DNA from: DAHUYF01 sp963789275
GTDB taxonomy: Bacteria > Pseudomonadota > Alphaproteobacteria > ATCC43930 > CGMCC-115725
NCBI GenBank assembly: GCA_963789275.1
Contig: CAWBKF010000009.1
Location: forward strand, 62,001-126,000
Length of the DNA stretch: 64,000 nt
Direction: 5' to 3'
Shown: one piece after another, positions 53,160 through 61,180 of the stretch
How the letters are laid out: each line of letters starts with the position of its first letter
Numbering within the stretch: the stretch's first letter is position 1
Translations under genes and position numbers: made by a program
Notes under the pieces: model-generated
What the model saw: only the letters and a program-made list of their open reading frames with translations
Databases searched by the model: none
What the model was told of the DNA's origin: nothing

Positions 53160-53806
53160 CCCACCATCCGCCAAACCACCCCCTCGCGCATGAGGCGGTC
53201 CTCGAGCTCGAGCGACGTCGGCACGCAATAGCGCGCGAGCTCTTCGAGCCCCGCCTGCGGCAGATAGGCGCGGCCGGGATCGCCCAGCAGCACCAGCACG
53301 CCGGCGCCGGCAAGCTGCCGCAGCCACGCCGTCAGCCGCTCGGCGAGCGGCCGCTCGTAGCACATGTCGCCGACCAGCACGACCTGCCACGGCACGGGAA
53401 AGCGGCCGATCACATCCGCGCTCTCGACCGCGACTGCGTGCCCGTTGAGTGCGGCATTGAGGTCGATCGCCGCCATGGCGAAGGGATCGATCTCTGCCGC
53501 CATCACGGCGGCGGCGCCGCTCCTTGCCGCCGCCAGCGCCAGCAGCCCGCATCCGGCGCCGAAATCGAGCACGCTCTTGCCGCGCACGGTTTCGGGATGG
53601 TCGAGCACGTGACGCGCCAGCGCCTGGCCGCCCGCCCAGGCAAACGCCCAATAGGGCGGCGGCAGCTGGTCGCGGCCGAGATCCGCCTCGGTCGCCTGCC
53701 ACAGCGGCGTGATCTCGCTGGCGAGATGGAGCCGGATCTCCGGCACCAGTGGCGCCGGCGCCACTACGGTATTGACCCGGATGAACTCGCCGGGATCACG
53801 TGACAT
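53156..53806 (-). CDS. Class I SAM-dependent methyltransferase (protein lysine N-methyltransferase-like)
   Basis: The 216-residue protein has the Rossmann motif VLDFGAGCGLLALAAARSG and AAEIDPFAMAAIDLNAALNG (SAM binding), then VLVGDMCYERPLAERLTAWL (post-motif II). LPPYWAFAWAGGQALARHVL is the signature of the ETFB-lysine/nicotinamide N-methyltransferase-like family. These enzymes methylate a protein lysine such as that of the electron-transfer flavoprotein; the substrate here is not certain. It overlaps the ubiA C-terminus by 11 bases, so it is transcribed with it. Confidence 0.82.
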   Translation of the reverse strand: MSRDPGEFIRVNTVVAPAPLVPEIRLHLASEITPLWQATEADLGRDQLPPPYWAFAWAGGQALARHVLDHPETVRGKSVLDFGAGCGLLALAAARSGAAAVMAAEIDPFAMAAIDLNAALNGHAVAVESADVIGRFPVPWQVVLVGDMCYERPLAERLTAWLRQLAGAGVLVLLGDPGRAYLPQAGLEELARYCVPTSLELEDRLMREGVVWRMVG

Positions 53807-54786
53807 GCGCGGCGATGATGGCGATCAGCAGGATCCAGCCCGCCCAGCGGTTGCTGCGGAATTTGGCGAGGCAGTCGGCGGCATCGTCGGTGTCGACCTT
53901 GGCCGCCTGCCATAAGAGCTGCGCCAGCATCAGCGCGAGGCCGGCATAGAACGGCCAGCGCATCCCCGCCGCCGCTCCCGCAGCCGCCCACAGCGCCGCC
54001 GCCGCGGCATAAAAGCGGAAGAGCCATGCCCGCGTCCGCGCACCCAGCGCCAGCGCCGAGGACTTGACGCCGATCAGCACGTCATCCTCCTTGTCCTGAT
54101 GCGCATAGATCGTGTCGTAGCCCAGCGTCCAGGCGATGCCGCCGAGGTAAAGCAGCAACGCCGCGCCATCGAGCCGCCCGGTGACTGCCGCCCAGCCAAT
54201 CACGGCGCCCCAATTGAAGTTGAGGCCGAGGAAGAACTGCGGCCAGTAAGTCACGCGCTTCATCAGCGGGTAGGTTGCCACCAGCAGCAGCACGAGAAAG
54301 CCGAGCCCGATGGCGAGCCGGTCGAGGCAGGCCAGCACCGCCGCGCCGATCGCCAGCAGCAGCACCAGGAATCCGGCGGCCTGGCCCACCGAGACCGCGC
54401 CGCTCGGCAGCGGCCGCGTGCGGGTGCGTGCGACCTGCGCGTCGAAATCGCGGTCGATGATGTCGTTGAGCGTGCAGCCGGCGCCGCGCATCGCCAGTCG
54501 CGCCGATGCCGAAGAGCGCCATCAGCCGCCAATCCGGCCAGCCTGGTCTTGCCAGCGCGATCGCCCACCAGCCCGGGAACAGCAGCAGCCAGGTACCGAT
54601 CGGCCGGTCGAGCCGCGCGAGGCGGATATAGGGCACCAGCGCCGCCGGCGCGTAACGGTCGGCCCAATCGCCGCTGCGGATATCACCGCGCGACGCGCGC
54701 AGCGCGTCGTCGCGAGCGGGTGCCAACGGTTGCGGAGCAACCGCGAAAGCCCGCACTGTGCTGAAGAGCCGCGCTGCCCACCTCAT
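53796..54786 (-). pseudogene. ubiA: 4-hydroxybenzoate polyprenyltransferase UbiA, one frameshift, N-terminal repeat
   Basis: UbiA attaches the prenyl tail to 4-hydroxybenzoate in ubiquinone synthesis. It has membrane helices throughout, the first Asp motif CTLNDIIDRDFDAQVARTRT, the second in YAHQDKEDDVLIG and LDRPIGTWLLLFPGWWA. The frame shifts near 54497 (FGIGATG to MRGAGCTLND) and is otherwise clean. The only start is the ATG at 54786, so the first 30-odd codons (AVAPQPLAPARDDALRA) run through a palindromic repeat. The gene is the likely partner of ubiD. An error in the shift is likely because all motifs are intact. Confidence 0.85.
54691..54743. repeat. Two-hairpin palindromic element, copy 3, inside the 5' end of ubiA
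   Basis: This copy has stem 1 at 54691-54698/54702-54709 (CGACGCGC, loop GCA) and stem 2 at 54727-54733/54737-54743 (CGGTTGC/GCAACCG, loop GGA), followed by CGAAAGCC. Spacing and trailer match the 8.9 kb copy. It lies in the ubiA coding frame. Confidence 0.6.
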
Positions 54787-54905
54787 TCGCGATCAGTCTC
54801 CGGGCAGGGCAGCGGCCGTTGCGCTATTTCGGCGTCCATCGTCATCCGCTAAGGTTGGCAGCGCGCCCATCTTGCCCGCCGCCCGCGCCGCGGCCAAGCC
54901 CGCCG

Positions 54906-55649
54906 ATGATCCCGAAGACGCGCCTCTTCGTCCCCACCGATCTCGCCGGCGGCCTCGCTATCGGGCTTGAGCCCTCGCAGGCGCATTACGTCAAGACGGT
55001 GCTGCGGCTGGGGCAGGGCGACGTGGTGGCGCTCTTCAACGGCCGCGACGGCGAATGGCTGGGCCGCATCGACGGCGTCGGCAAGGGCTGGTGCTCTGTT
55101 GCGCTGTTCGAGCAGCGCCGGCTGCAGGACGCCGCTCCCGATCTCTGGCTGGTCTTCGCACCGCTGAAGCGCGGCCGCATCGATTTCCTGGTGGAGAAGG
55201 CGACCGAGCTCGGCGTCAGCGCACTTTATCCGGTTTATACCAGGCGCAGCGTCGTCGAGCGCGTCAATCTCGAGCGCCTGCGCGCCAATGCCATCGAGGC
55301 GGCGGAGCAGACTGAGCGGCTCTCGGTGCCGGCCGTGGCCGAGCCCCAGCCGCTCGAGCGCATGCTGGCGCACTGGCCCGCCGACCGGAGATTGCTGCTA
55401 TGCGATGAGAGCGGGGCTGCGCCGCCGATCGCCGAATCCCTCACCGCCGCCGCGCCCGGCGCCTGCGCGGTGCTGGTGGGGCCGGAGGGCGGCTTTGCCG
55501 AAACGGAGCTTGACGCCCTGAGGAAACTCCCCTTTGTTTCACCCGTCGGTTTGGGCCCGCGTGTACTGCGCGCCGACACCGCGGCGCTGGCGGCGCTTGC
55601 CGTGCTGCAAGCGATCGCCGGCGACTGGCGCCTGCCGCGCCGCCGCTGA
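54906..55649 (+). CDS. rsmE: 16S rRNA (uracil(1498)-N(3))-methyltransferase RsmE
   Basis: RsmE methylates U1498 of 16S rRNA using SAM. The 247-residue protein has an N-terminal PUA-like domain (RLFVPTDLAGGLAIGLEPSQ, then AHYVKTVLRLGQGD) and a C-terminal SPOUT domain. The SPOUT motifs are LVFAPLKRGRIDFLVEKATE, ELGVSALYPVYTRRSV, VLVGPEGGFAETE and VGLGPRVLRADTAALAALAV. The last forms the trefoil-knot SAM site. The ATG at 54906 begins the conserved domain; an upstream start at 54819 would run through the proline-rich spacer. It is divergent from ubiA and 38 bases before the glutamate-cysteine ligase, so probably co-transcribed with it. Confidence 0.92.
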   Translation: MIPKTRLFVPTDLAGGLAIGLEPSQAHYVKTVLRLGQGDVVALFNGRDGEWLGRIDGVGKGWCSVALFEQRRLQDAAPDLWLVFAPLKRGRIDFLVEKATELGVSALYPVYTRRSVVERVNLERLRANAIEAAEQTERLSVPAVAEPQPLERMLAHWPADRRLLLCDESGAAPPIAESLTAAAPGACAVLVGPEGGFAETELDALRKLPFVSPVGLGPRVLRADTAALAALAVLQAIAGDWRLPRRR

Positions 55650-55687
55650 GATCCGGGGTTTTCTGAGCAGATCGGGGGTTGCCGCCA

Positions 55688-57052
55688 GTGTCCGCTCCAT
55701 CGCTTTCCGGCGGTGCGCCGATCACCGACAAGCGTCAGCTGGTCGAGCATCTCGCTGCCGGCGCCAAGCCGCCGGCGCGGTGGCGCATCGGCACTGAGCA
55801 CGAGAAATTCGTCTTCCGCCTCGCCGATCACGGCACCGTCGCCTATGACGGCGAGAACGGCATCCGCGCGCTGCTCCAGGGCTTGCAGCGCTTCGGCTGG
55901 CAGCCGGTGCTCGACGGCGACAATCTCGTGGGCCTCAGCCACAAGGGCGGCGCGATCTCGCTTGAGCCCGGCGGGCAGTTCGAGCTGTCGGGCGCGCCGC
56001 TCGAGACCATCCATCAGACCTGCGCCGAGGTCACCGAGCATCTGCGTCAGGTGCGCGCGGTGACCAGCGAGCTCGGCCTCGGCGTCCTCGGCCTCGGGTT
56101 CCACCCGACGGCGCGGCGCGAAGACGTGCCGTGGATGCCCAAGCGCCGCTATGCGGTGATGCGCCGCTATATGCCGCAGAAGGGCAGCCTCGGCATCGAC
56201 ATGATGCTGCGCACCTGCACCGTCCAGGTGAATCTCGATTTCGGCGGCGAGAGCGACATGGTGCGCAAGGTGCGCATGAGCCTGGCGCTGCAGCCGATCG
56301 TCACCGCGCTCTTCGCCAACTCGCCCTTCGTCGAGGGCAAGCCCAGCGGCTATCTCAGCTATCGCGGCCATGTCTGGACCGATGTCGATCCCGATCGCAC
56401 CGGCCTCCTGCCCTTCGTCTTCGAGCCGGGCTTCGGCTTCGAGCGCTATGTCGACTACATGCTCGACGTGCCGATGTACTTCGTTTATCGCGACGGCCAG
56501 TACATCGACGTTGCTGGCCAGTCCTTCCGCGATTTTCTCGCCGGCCGCCTGCCCGGGCTGCCCGGCGAAGCGCCGACCATGAGCGACTGGAACGACCACC
56601 TCACCACGGTCTTCCCCGAGGTGCGCTTGAAGCAGTATATCGAGATGCGCGGCGCCGATGGCGGTCCCTGGCGGCGGCTCTGCGCGCTGCCGGCATTGTG
56701 GACGGGCCTGTTCTACGACGCCGCCGCGCTCGATGGCGCTTGCGATCTCGTCGCCGACTGGACGCGCGAGGAGCTGGAGCAGCTGCGCGCCGGCATTCCC
56801 TTGCTCGGGCTCAACACGCGCTTTCGCGCCGGCACGGTGCGCGAGGTCGCGGCGCGGGTGGTCGAGCTCGCCCGCGGCGGGCTGCAGCGGCGCAAGCGCT
56901 TCGACGGCACCGGCCAGGACGAGAGCCATTACCTCGAGACCATGGCGGAGATCGTCGACAGCGGCCGCACCCCGGCCGAGCGTCTGCTCGAGGATTATCA
57001 GACGCGCTGGGGCGGCCGCATCGATCCCATCTTCACCCAGGAAGCCTACTAG
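55688..57052 (+). CDS. gshA: Glutamate-cysteine ligase (alphaproteobacterial/plant type)
   Basis: The enzyme joins glutamate and cysteine in the first step of glutathione synthesis. The 454-residue protein (from GTG 55688) has RIGTEHEKFVFRLADHGTVAY, LEPGGQFELSGAPLETIHQT, then HPTARREDVPWMPKRRYAVM and DMMLRTCTVQVNLDFGGESD. These are the family ATP/Mg and glutamate-binding motifs. It ends with DPIFTQEAY. It is of the GCS2 type found in alphaproteobacteria and plants, not the E. coli type. A TTG at 55679 is an alternative start. It follows rsmE by 38 bases and ends before a strong hairpin terminator. Confidence 0.92.
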   Translation: MSAPSLSGGAPITDKRQLVEHLAAGAKPPARWRIGTEHEKFVFRLADHGTVAYDGENGIRALLQGLQRFGWQPVLDGDNLVGLSHKGGAISLEPGGQFELSGAPLETIHQTCAEVTEHLRQVRAVTSELGLGVLGLGFHPTARREDVPWMPKRRYAVMRRYMPQKGSLGIDMMLRTCTVQVNLDFGGESDMVRKVRMSLALQPIVTALFANSPFVEGKPSGYLSYRGHVWTDVDPDRTGLLPFVFEPGFGFERYVDYMLDVPMYFVYRDGQYIDVAGQSFRDFLAGRLPGLPGEAPTMSDWNDHLTTVFPEVRLKQYIEMRGADGGPWRRLCALPALWTGLFYDAAALDGACDLVADWTREELEQLRAGIPLLGLNTRFRAGTVREVAARVVELARGGLQRRKRFDGTGQDESHYLETMAEIVDSGRTPAERLLEDYQTRWGGRIDPIFTQEAY

Positions 57053-57146
57053 CGCTGGCTCGCGCGCCGCGCTTTTTCTGGAACCCCAGCGCAGCTTTGG
57101 CGTTCACTAGCTGCAGTCCGAAAGCGGCTGCGCGACTTGTTACCAG

Positions 57147-57182
57147 GCGCCCCGCATCCTGTCCCCCCACGATGCGGGGCGC
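57147..57182 (+). terminator. Rho-independent terminator after gshA
   Basis: A perfect 12-bp stem (GCGCCCCGCATC at 57147-57158 paired with GATGCGGGGCGC at 57171-57182) is followed by AGCTTTTG. It lies between the convergent gshA and glycosidase genes. The T run is on the + side, so it mainly ends gshA transcription. Confidence 0.75.
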
Positions 57183-57191
57183 AGCTTTTGG

Positions 57192-59123
57192 TCACGGCCC
57201 GAGCCGCAGCTCCGCCCAGCGTCCCGGCCGCGCCGAGCCTTCCTCGGGCGGCAGGCCCGAGAGCGACATCCAGCGCGAGCGGAACCAGGCCAAGGCCGAG
57301 ATCTCGACCCTGAGCCGCCGGCTGAGCGGCGCCGCCTCGAGGCCGAGCGCCGACCACGGGATCAGCGCCTCGCCGACGATGCGCGGCTGGTCGGCGCCGA
57401 AATAGAGCGCTTGCGCGCCCGGCACGGCCGGGCAGCTGGTCGCCGCATGCTCGCGCGGCGCGCCGGCGCAGAGCCGGGCATTCATCGGCGGGTGGTCGTG
57501 CGCTTTGCTGCGCGGCGGGATGAAATAGAGCGTGAAGCGCCGCGGCCCGGCGCCGGCATCGACATCGAGCTCGACCCGATAGGCTTCGCCCAGCGGGAAG
57601 GCGCCGCGATAGGCCAGCAGATCGAGGTCGTAATAATCTTGGCCGATCGTGGCGAACGCCAGGCCCGCGGCGCTCCAGCTGAGATAGGCCTCGCCGAAGG
57701 CCACCTCGCCCGGCGCCGGGCGGAGCGCCGGCAGCAGCGATTGCGGCTTCGGCCAATCGACCAGCGAGGCATGCTGCGGATCGATGGTGGCGCGCGGCAC
57801 GGTGAAGTTGAGAGGCGCCTGGCGCGCCCGCGCCGCCGTCGCATGGAGGCGCGGCAGCGCCTGGTTGGCCTCGCCGAGCGCCGCCACCAGTTCCTCGTAG
57901 GGCCGGTCGTGGATATCGACCAGGCCGAAATTGTAATCCTCGCGATCGGCGCGGCCGCCTTCGGGGTAGTCGTAATACTGAAACCAGTGCAGGCCCACGA
58001 GCTCGGATATGCCGGCGAAGGCGCGCGCCGCCGCCGCCGCGCCGCGCGCCCGCTCGGCCTGCGTGTCGACGGTCATGAGATGGCCGTTGTTGCGGTTGCC
58101 GGTGCGGTTCTCGCGCGCGGCGTAGAACCATTCCGAGACCAGCAGCGGCTTGGCGTGCGACAGCGTGCGGAGCCCGTCGAAGTAATAGGGCGCGATCCAG
58201 CCCTCGGGGCTGTCGACATTGTAGTTGGTGGCGATGACATCGACATGTCGCGCTTCCGCCGCGACCGCCATCGGGTCGTAATAGATCGGCAGCCGGTCGC
58301 CGAGATAGAGCGCGTTGGGATCGGCGTCGTGCAGCGCCCGCGCCGCGAGATCGTAATAATGCTCGGCCACGATCCCGGTCCACTGCCGCACCGCCGCGCT
58401 GCCCGCGCCGCCGGGGCGGAGCTGCGTGACCGCCTGCGCCTGCAGCAGCTTGCTCCAGCCATCGACGCTGGCGGGCGGCACGAAATCGGCGGTGAAGCGC
58501 TGCCAATTGCCGTGATACCGCCGTTCCAGCGCGTCGATCCAGCGCCGCTTGGTGTAGTTCTCCGCCGGCTTTGCCGAATAGAAGGTGAAGAGCGCGCCGC
58601 TCCACCAGCCGACTTCGTTATCGCTGAAATAGCCCAGCCGGTAAGGCGTGTCGCGATAGGGCGCGGTCAGCCGCAGCGCCTCCTGGCGCATCCGCTCCGG
58701 CATCGCTGGGTCGAAGGGATCGAACCAGTGGAACTTGGCGAGCCGGCCCAGCTCGAGATTGATCGCGCTGGGGAGTTTCAGCTCCTGCGGCGGCAGCGAC
58801 CAGGCGCCGACCGAGTTGAAGCCCCAGCCGAGGAGGCGCGCGCGTGTCGCCGCCTCCCACGCCGCGAGGCTGGGGGCCGCTTCCTGCCACTCGTAATGCG
58901 GCCGGTTGAGATGCGCCCCCGAGGCGCCGCCATCGACGACGTTGACGCCGGTCGAGAAGAAGCGCTCGCCGCAGGGCGTGCTGAGCCACGCATGGCCCGC
59001 GCTGTCGCGCTCGACGCTCCAGCGTGTCGACGGCGCCGTGGCGAGATCGCACGCCAGCGCCGGCGGCGCGAAGATCAGCGAAGCGAGCAGCAGCAGCGCC
59101 GCCCGCCAACCTCCGAATGTCAC
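57192..59123 (-). CDS. Secreted glycoside-hydrolase-like protein (agarase-fold)
   Basis: The 643-residue exported protein has a signal peptide (residues 6-24, cleavage after PPALA). It then carries a (beta/alpha)8 domain: FFSTGVNVVDGGASGAHLNR, GWGFNSVGAWSLPP, RLGYFSDNEVGWWSGAL (candidate acid/base Glu), PLLVSEWFYAARENRTGN (candidate nucleophile Glu) and GLHWFQYYDYPEGGRADRED. NFGLVDIHDRPYEELV completes it. The layout resembles GH50/agarase-like proteins, but the exact family cannot be named by eye. The C-terminal about 190 residues form a beta-sandwich with RVELDVDAGAGPRRFTLYFI. It acts outside the cytoplasm; the polysaccharide is unknown. There is no sugar-transport gene beside it. Confidence 0.78.
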   Translation of the reverse strand: MTFGGWRAALLLLASLIFAPPALACDLATAPSTRWSVERDSAGHAWLSTPCGERFFSTGVNVVDGGASGAHLNRPHYEWQEAAPSLAAWEAATRARLLGWGFNSVGAWSLPPQELKLPSAINLELGRLAKFHWFDPFDPAMPERMRQEALRLTAPYRDTPYRLGYFSDNEVGWWSGALFTFYSAKPAENYTKRRWIDALERRYHGNWQRFTADFVPPASVDGWSKLLQAQAVTQLRPGGAGSAAVRQWTGIVAEHYYDLAARALHDADPNALYLGDRLPIYYDPMAVAAEARHVDVIATNYNVDSPEGWIAPYYFDGLRTLSHAKPLLVSEWFYAARENRTGNRNNGHLMTVDTQAERARGAAAAARAFAGISELVGLHWFQYYDYPEGGRADREDYNFGLVDIHDRPYEELVAALGEANQALPRLHATAARARQAPLNFTVPRATIDPQHASLVDWPKPQSLLPALRPAPGEVAFGEAYLSWSAAGLAFATIGQDYYDLDLLAYRGAFPLGEAYRVELDVDAGAGPRRFTLYFIPPRSKAHDHPPMNARLCAGAPREHAATSCPAVPGAQALYFGADQPRIVGEALIPWSALGLEAAPLSRRLRVEISALAWFRSRWMSLSGLPPEEGSARPGRWAELRLGP

Positions 59124-59138
59124 CGGCGCGCTGAGAAG

Positions 59139-59249
59139 CCCCTCTCCCGCTTGCGGGAGAGGGGGGACCCGCCGCGTCAGCGGCGGGAGGGTGAGGGCAG
59201 CTCACAAAGGGACCCGCCGCGTCAGCGGCGGGAGGGTGAGGGCAGCTCA
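59139..59249. repeat. Hairpin plus 41-bp direct repeat between the glycosidase gene and tldD
   Basis: A perfect 12-bp hairpin (59139-59150/59153-59164, CCCCTCTCCCGC loop TT) is followed by two identical 41-bp copies at 59164-59204 and 59209-59249, which begin GGGACCCGCCGCGTCAGCGG. Each copy holds its own 8-bp inverted repeat (CCCGCCGC-GTCA-GCGGCGGG). The second copy supplies the tldD stop codon. This is a widespread proteobacterial intergenic palindrome type. Confidence 0.85.
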
Positions 59250-60680
59250 AGCCGCCGTGCCGCCGACGGTGAGCCCGTCCATGCGCAGCGTCGGCTGGCC
59301 GACGCCGACCGGCACGCCTTGCCCGTCCTTGCCGCAGGTGCCGATGCCGTCGTCGAGCTTGAGGTCGTTGCCGATCATGCTGATCTTGGTCAGCGCGTCG
59401 GGGCCGTTGCCGATCAGGGTGGCGCCCTTGACCGCCGGGCCGATCTTGCCGTCCTCGATGAGATAGGCCTCCGACGCCGAGAAGACGAACTTGCCCGAGG
59501 TGATGTCGACCTGGCCGCCGCCGAAATTGACCGCATAGACGCCGCGCTTCACCGAGGCGATGATCTCCTGCGGCTCCATGGTGCCGGCCAGCATGTAGGT
59601 GTTGGTCATGCGCGGCATCGGCGCGTAGCCGAAGCCCTGGCGCCGTCCGTTGCCGGTCGGCCGCATGCCCATGAGCCCGGCATTGAGCCGATCCTGCATA
59701 TAGCCCTTCAGGATGCCGTCCTCGATCAGCACCGTGCGCGAGGACGGCGTGCCCTCGTCATCGACGGTGAGCGAGCCGCGCCGGTCCTTCAGCGTGCCGT
59801 CATCGACGACGGTGACGCCGGGAGAGGCCACGCGCTGGCCGATGAGGCCGGCAAAGGCCGAGGTCTTCTTGCGGTTGAAATCGCCTTCGAGCCCGTGGCC
59901 CACCGCCTCGTGCAGCATGACGCCGGGCCAGCCCGGCCCCAGCACCACGATCATCTCGCCGGCCGGCGCCGGCACCGAGCCAAGATTGACCAGCGCCTGG
60001 CGCAGCGCCTCCTTGACCTGGCTCTTCCATTGCGTGGGATCGAAGTAGCGCTGGTACTCGACCCGGCCGCCGGCGCCCGAGGAGCCGGTCTCCATCTTGT
60101 CGCCGTCGCCGACGACGACGCTGACATTGAGCCGCACCAGCGGCCTGATGTCGCCGACGCGGGCGCCGTCGGCGCGGATGATCTCCACCGCCTGCCACGA
60201 CCCCGCCAGCGACGCCGTCACCTGCCGCACCCGCGGGTCGAGGCTGCGCGCATAGGCGTCGATCTCGGTCAGCAACTTCGTCTTCTCGGCGAAGTCGATC
60301 TGCGACAGCGGGTTGGCGTCGGTATAGAGGCTCTGATTGGTGCCTTGCGGCGTCAGCGCCAGGCTGGCGGTGCCGCCATGCTTCACCGCGCGCACCGTGG
60401 CGCCGGCGCGGCGGATCGCCGCCTCGGAGAGCTCCGAAGCATGGGCATAGCCCGCCGCCTCGCCCGAGAGCGCGCGCAAGCCGAAGCCCTGCGCCGTGTC
60501 GAAGGCGGCACTCTTGATCCGCCCGTCATCGAGGGTGAGGCTCTCGGACTGGTTGTATTCGAGGAACAGCTCGCCGTCATCCATGCCGTGGAGCGCCTCG
60601 GCGATGATGGTCTCGACCCGGCCGCGATCCATGCCGGTGCGGGTGAAGAAAAGCTCGTCGGTGCGCGCGAGATCGCTCAT
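59247..60680 (-). CDS. tldD: Metalloprotease TldD
   Basis: TldD is the zinc-carrying subunit of the TldD/PmbA protease. The 477-residue protein has the zinc motif VMLHEAVGHGLEGD (H257, E258, H262). It also has VTVVDDGTLKDRRGSLTVDD, EGTPSSRTVLIEDGILKGYM and LKLDDGIGTCGKDGQGVPVG, with a C-terminal cysteine ligand. The ATG at 60680 follows AAGGAG by about eight bases. The stop lies in the second copy of the 41-bp repeat. Its partner pmbA is at 48.1-49.5 kb. It is divergent from the cytochrome oxidase genes. Confidence 0.94.
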   Translation of the reverse strand: MSDLARTDELFFTRTGMDRGRVETIIAEALHGMDDGELFLEYNQSESLTLDDGRIKSAAFDTAQGFGLRALSGEAAGYAHASELSEAAIRRAGATVRAVKHGGTASLALTPQGTNQSLYTDANPLSQIDFAEKTKLLTEIDAYARSLDPRVRQVTASLAGSWQAVEIIRADGARVGDIRPLVRLNVSVVVGDGDKMETGSSGAGGRVEYQRYFDPTQWKSQVKEALRQALVNLGSVPAPAGEMIVVLGPGWPGVMLHEAVGHGLEGDFNRKKTSAFAGLIGQRVASPGVTVVDDGTLKDRRGSLTVDDEGTPSSRTVLIEDGILKGYMQDRLNAGLMGMRPTGNGRRQGFGYAPMPRMTNTYMLAGTMEPQEIIASVKRGVYAVNFGGGQVDITSGKFVFSASEAYLIEDGKIGPAVKGATLIGNGPDALTKISMIGNDLKLDDGIGTCGKDGQGVPVGVGQPTLRMDGLTVGGTAA

Positions 60681-61180
60681 GGGGCATGCTCCTTGGCTGC
60701 TGCTTCTTGCCAGAGCCGGGGCGTCGGCGCCAGGGGGAACCGCGTCGGCGCCGCGTCCGGCTGCATATAGGGTCGGCGCGGCGCGGCGCAAAGCGTCGTC
60801 GCCGGCGGCTGCTCCTGGGCCTGCCTAAGCATGCAATCGCGAGAGCCCCGCATCGTGCCGGCGAGCGTTAACCCCCCTGCGAGGGGCCCGCCGGTCATGA
60901 GCGCCCCAAAACCCGCGGCGCGCCTTGGGTTTATGCGGCATAAAGTCGCAAGTTTGCGGTTGGCGTCGCGCCTGCCCCGGCGCTATTACCACAGCGTTCG
61001 GCGCAAGCCTGCCGGCGCAGTTGTCGGTGCCGCGGGCTTTGGTGTAGGGTCGCGCCGCTTCGCCGCCGCGGCGCAAGCGGGGGGCGATCGGGCAGGCGCT
61101 CACGGGCGGAAGGGGCCGACGGGCAGGGGGAAACCTCGCTGCCGCCTCCCGCCACATCCGGGGATAGGGGCTCGACGGGC
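60681..61180. other. Non-coding region with the promoters of tldD and the oxidase operon
   Basis: This 500-base gap holds no supported gene. At 60930-60944 is a perfect palindrome, TTTATGCGGCATAAA (seven bases, G, seven bases), in a less GC-rich stretch. It is a possible operator or promoter element for ctaC. I see no FNR, CRP or sigma consensus match. Confidence 0.45.

Noticed and set aside
59164..59249. Repeat pair as a CRISPR array
   Set aside because: There are only two 41-bp copies with a 4-bp gap, no variable spacers and no cas genes. It is an intergenic palindrome duplicated in place.
57411..60770. Open frame of about 1119 codons antisense to the glycosidase and tldD genes
   Set aside because: It spans two well-supported minus-strand genes and reads as low-complexity Arg/Ala/Gly. 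It is a codon-bias shadow.
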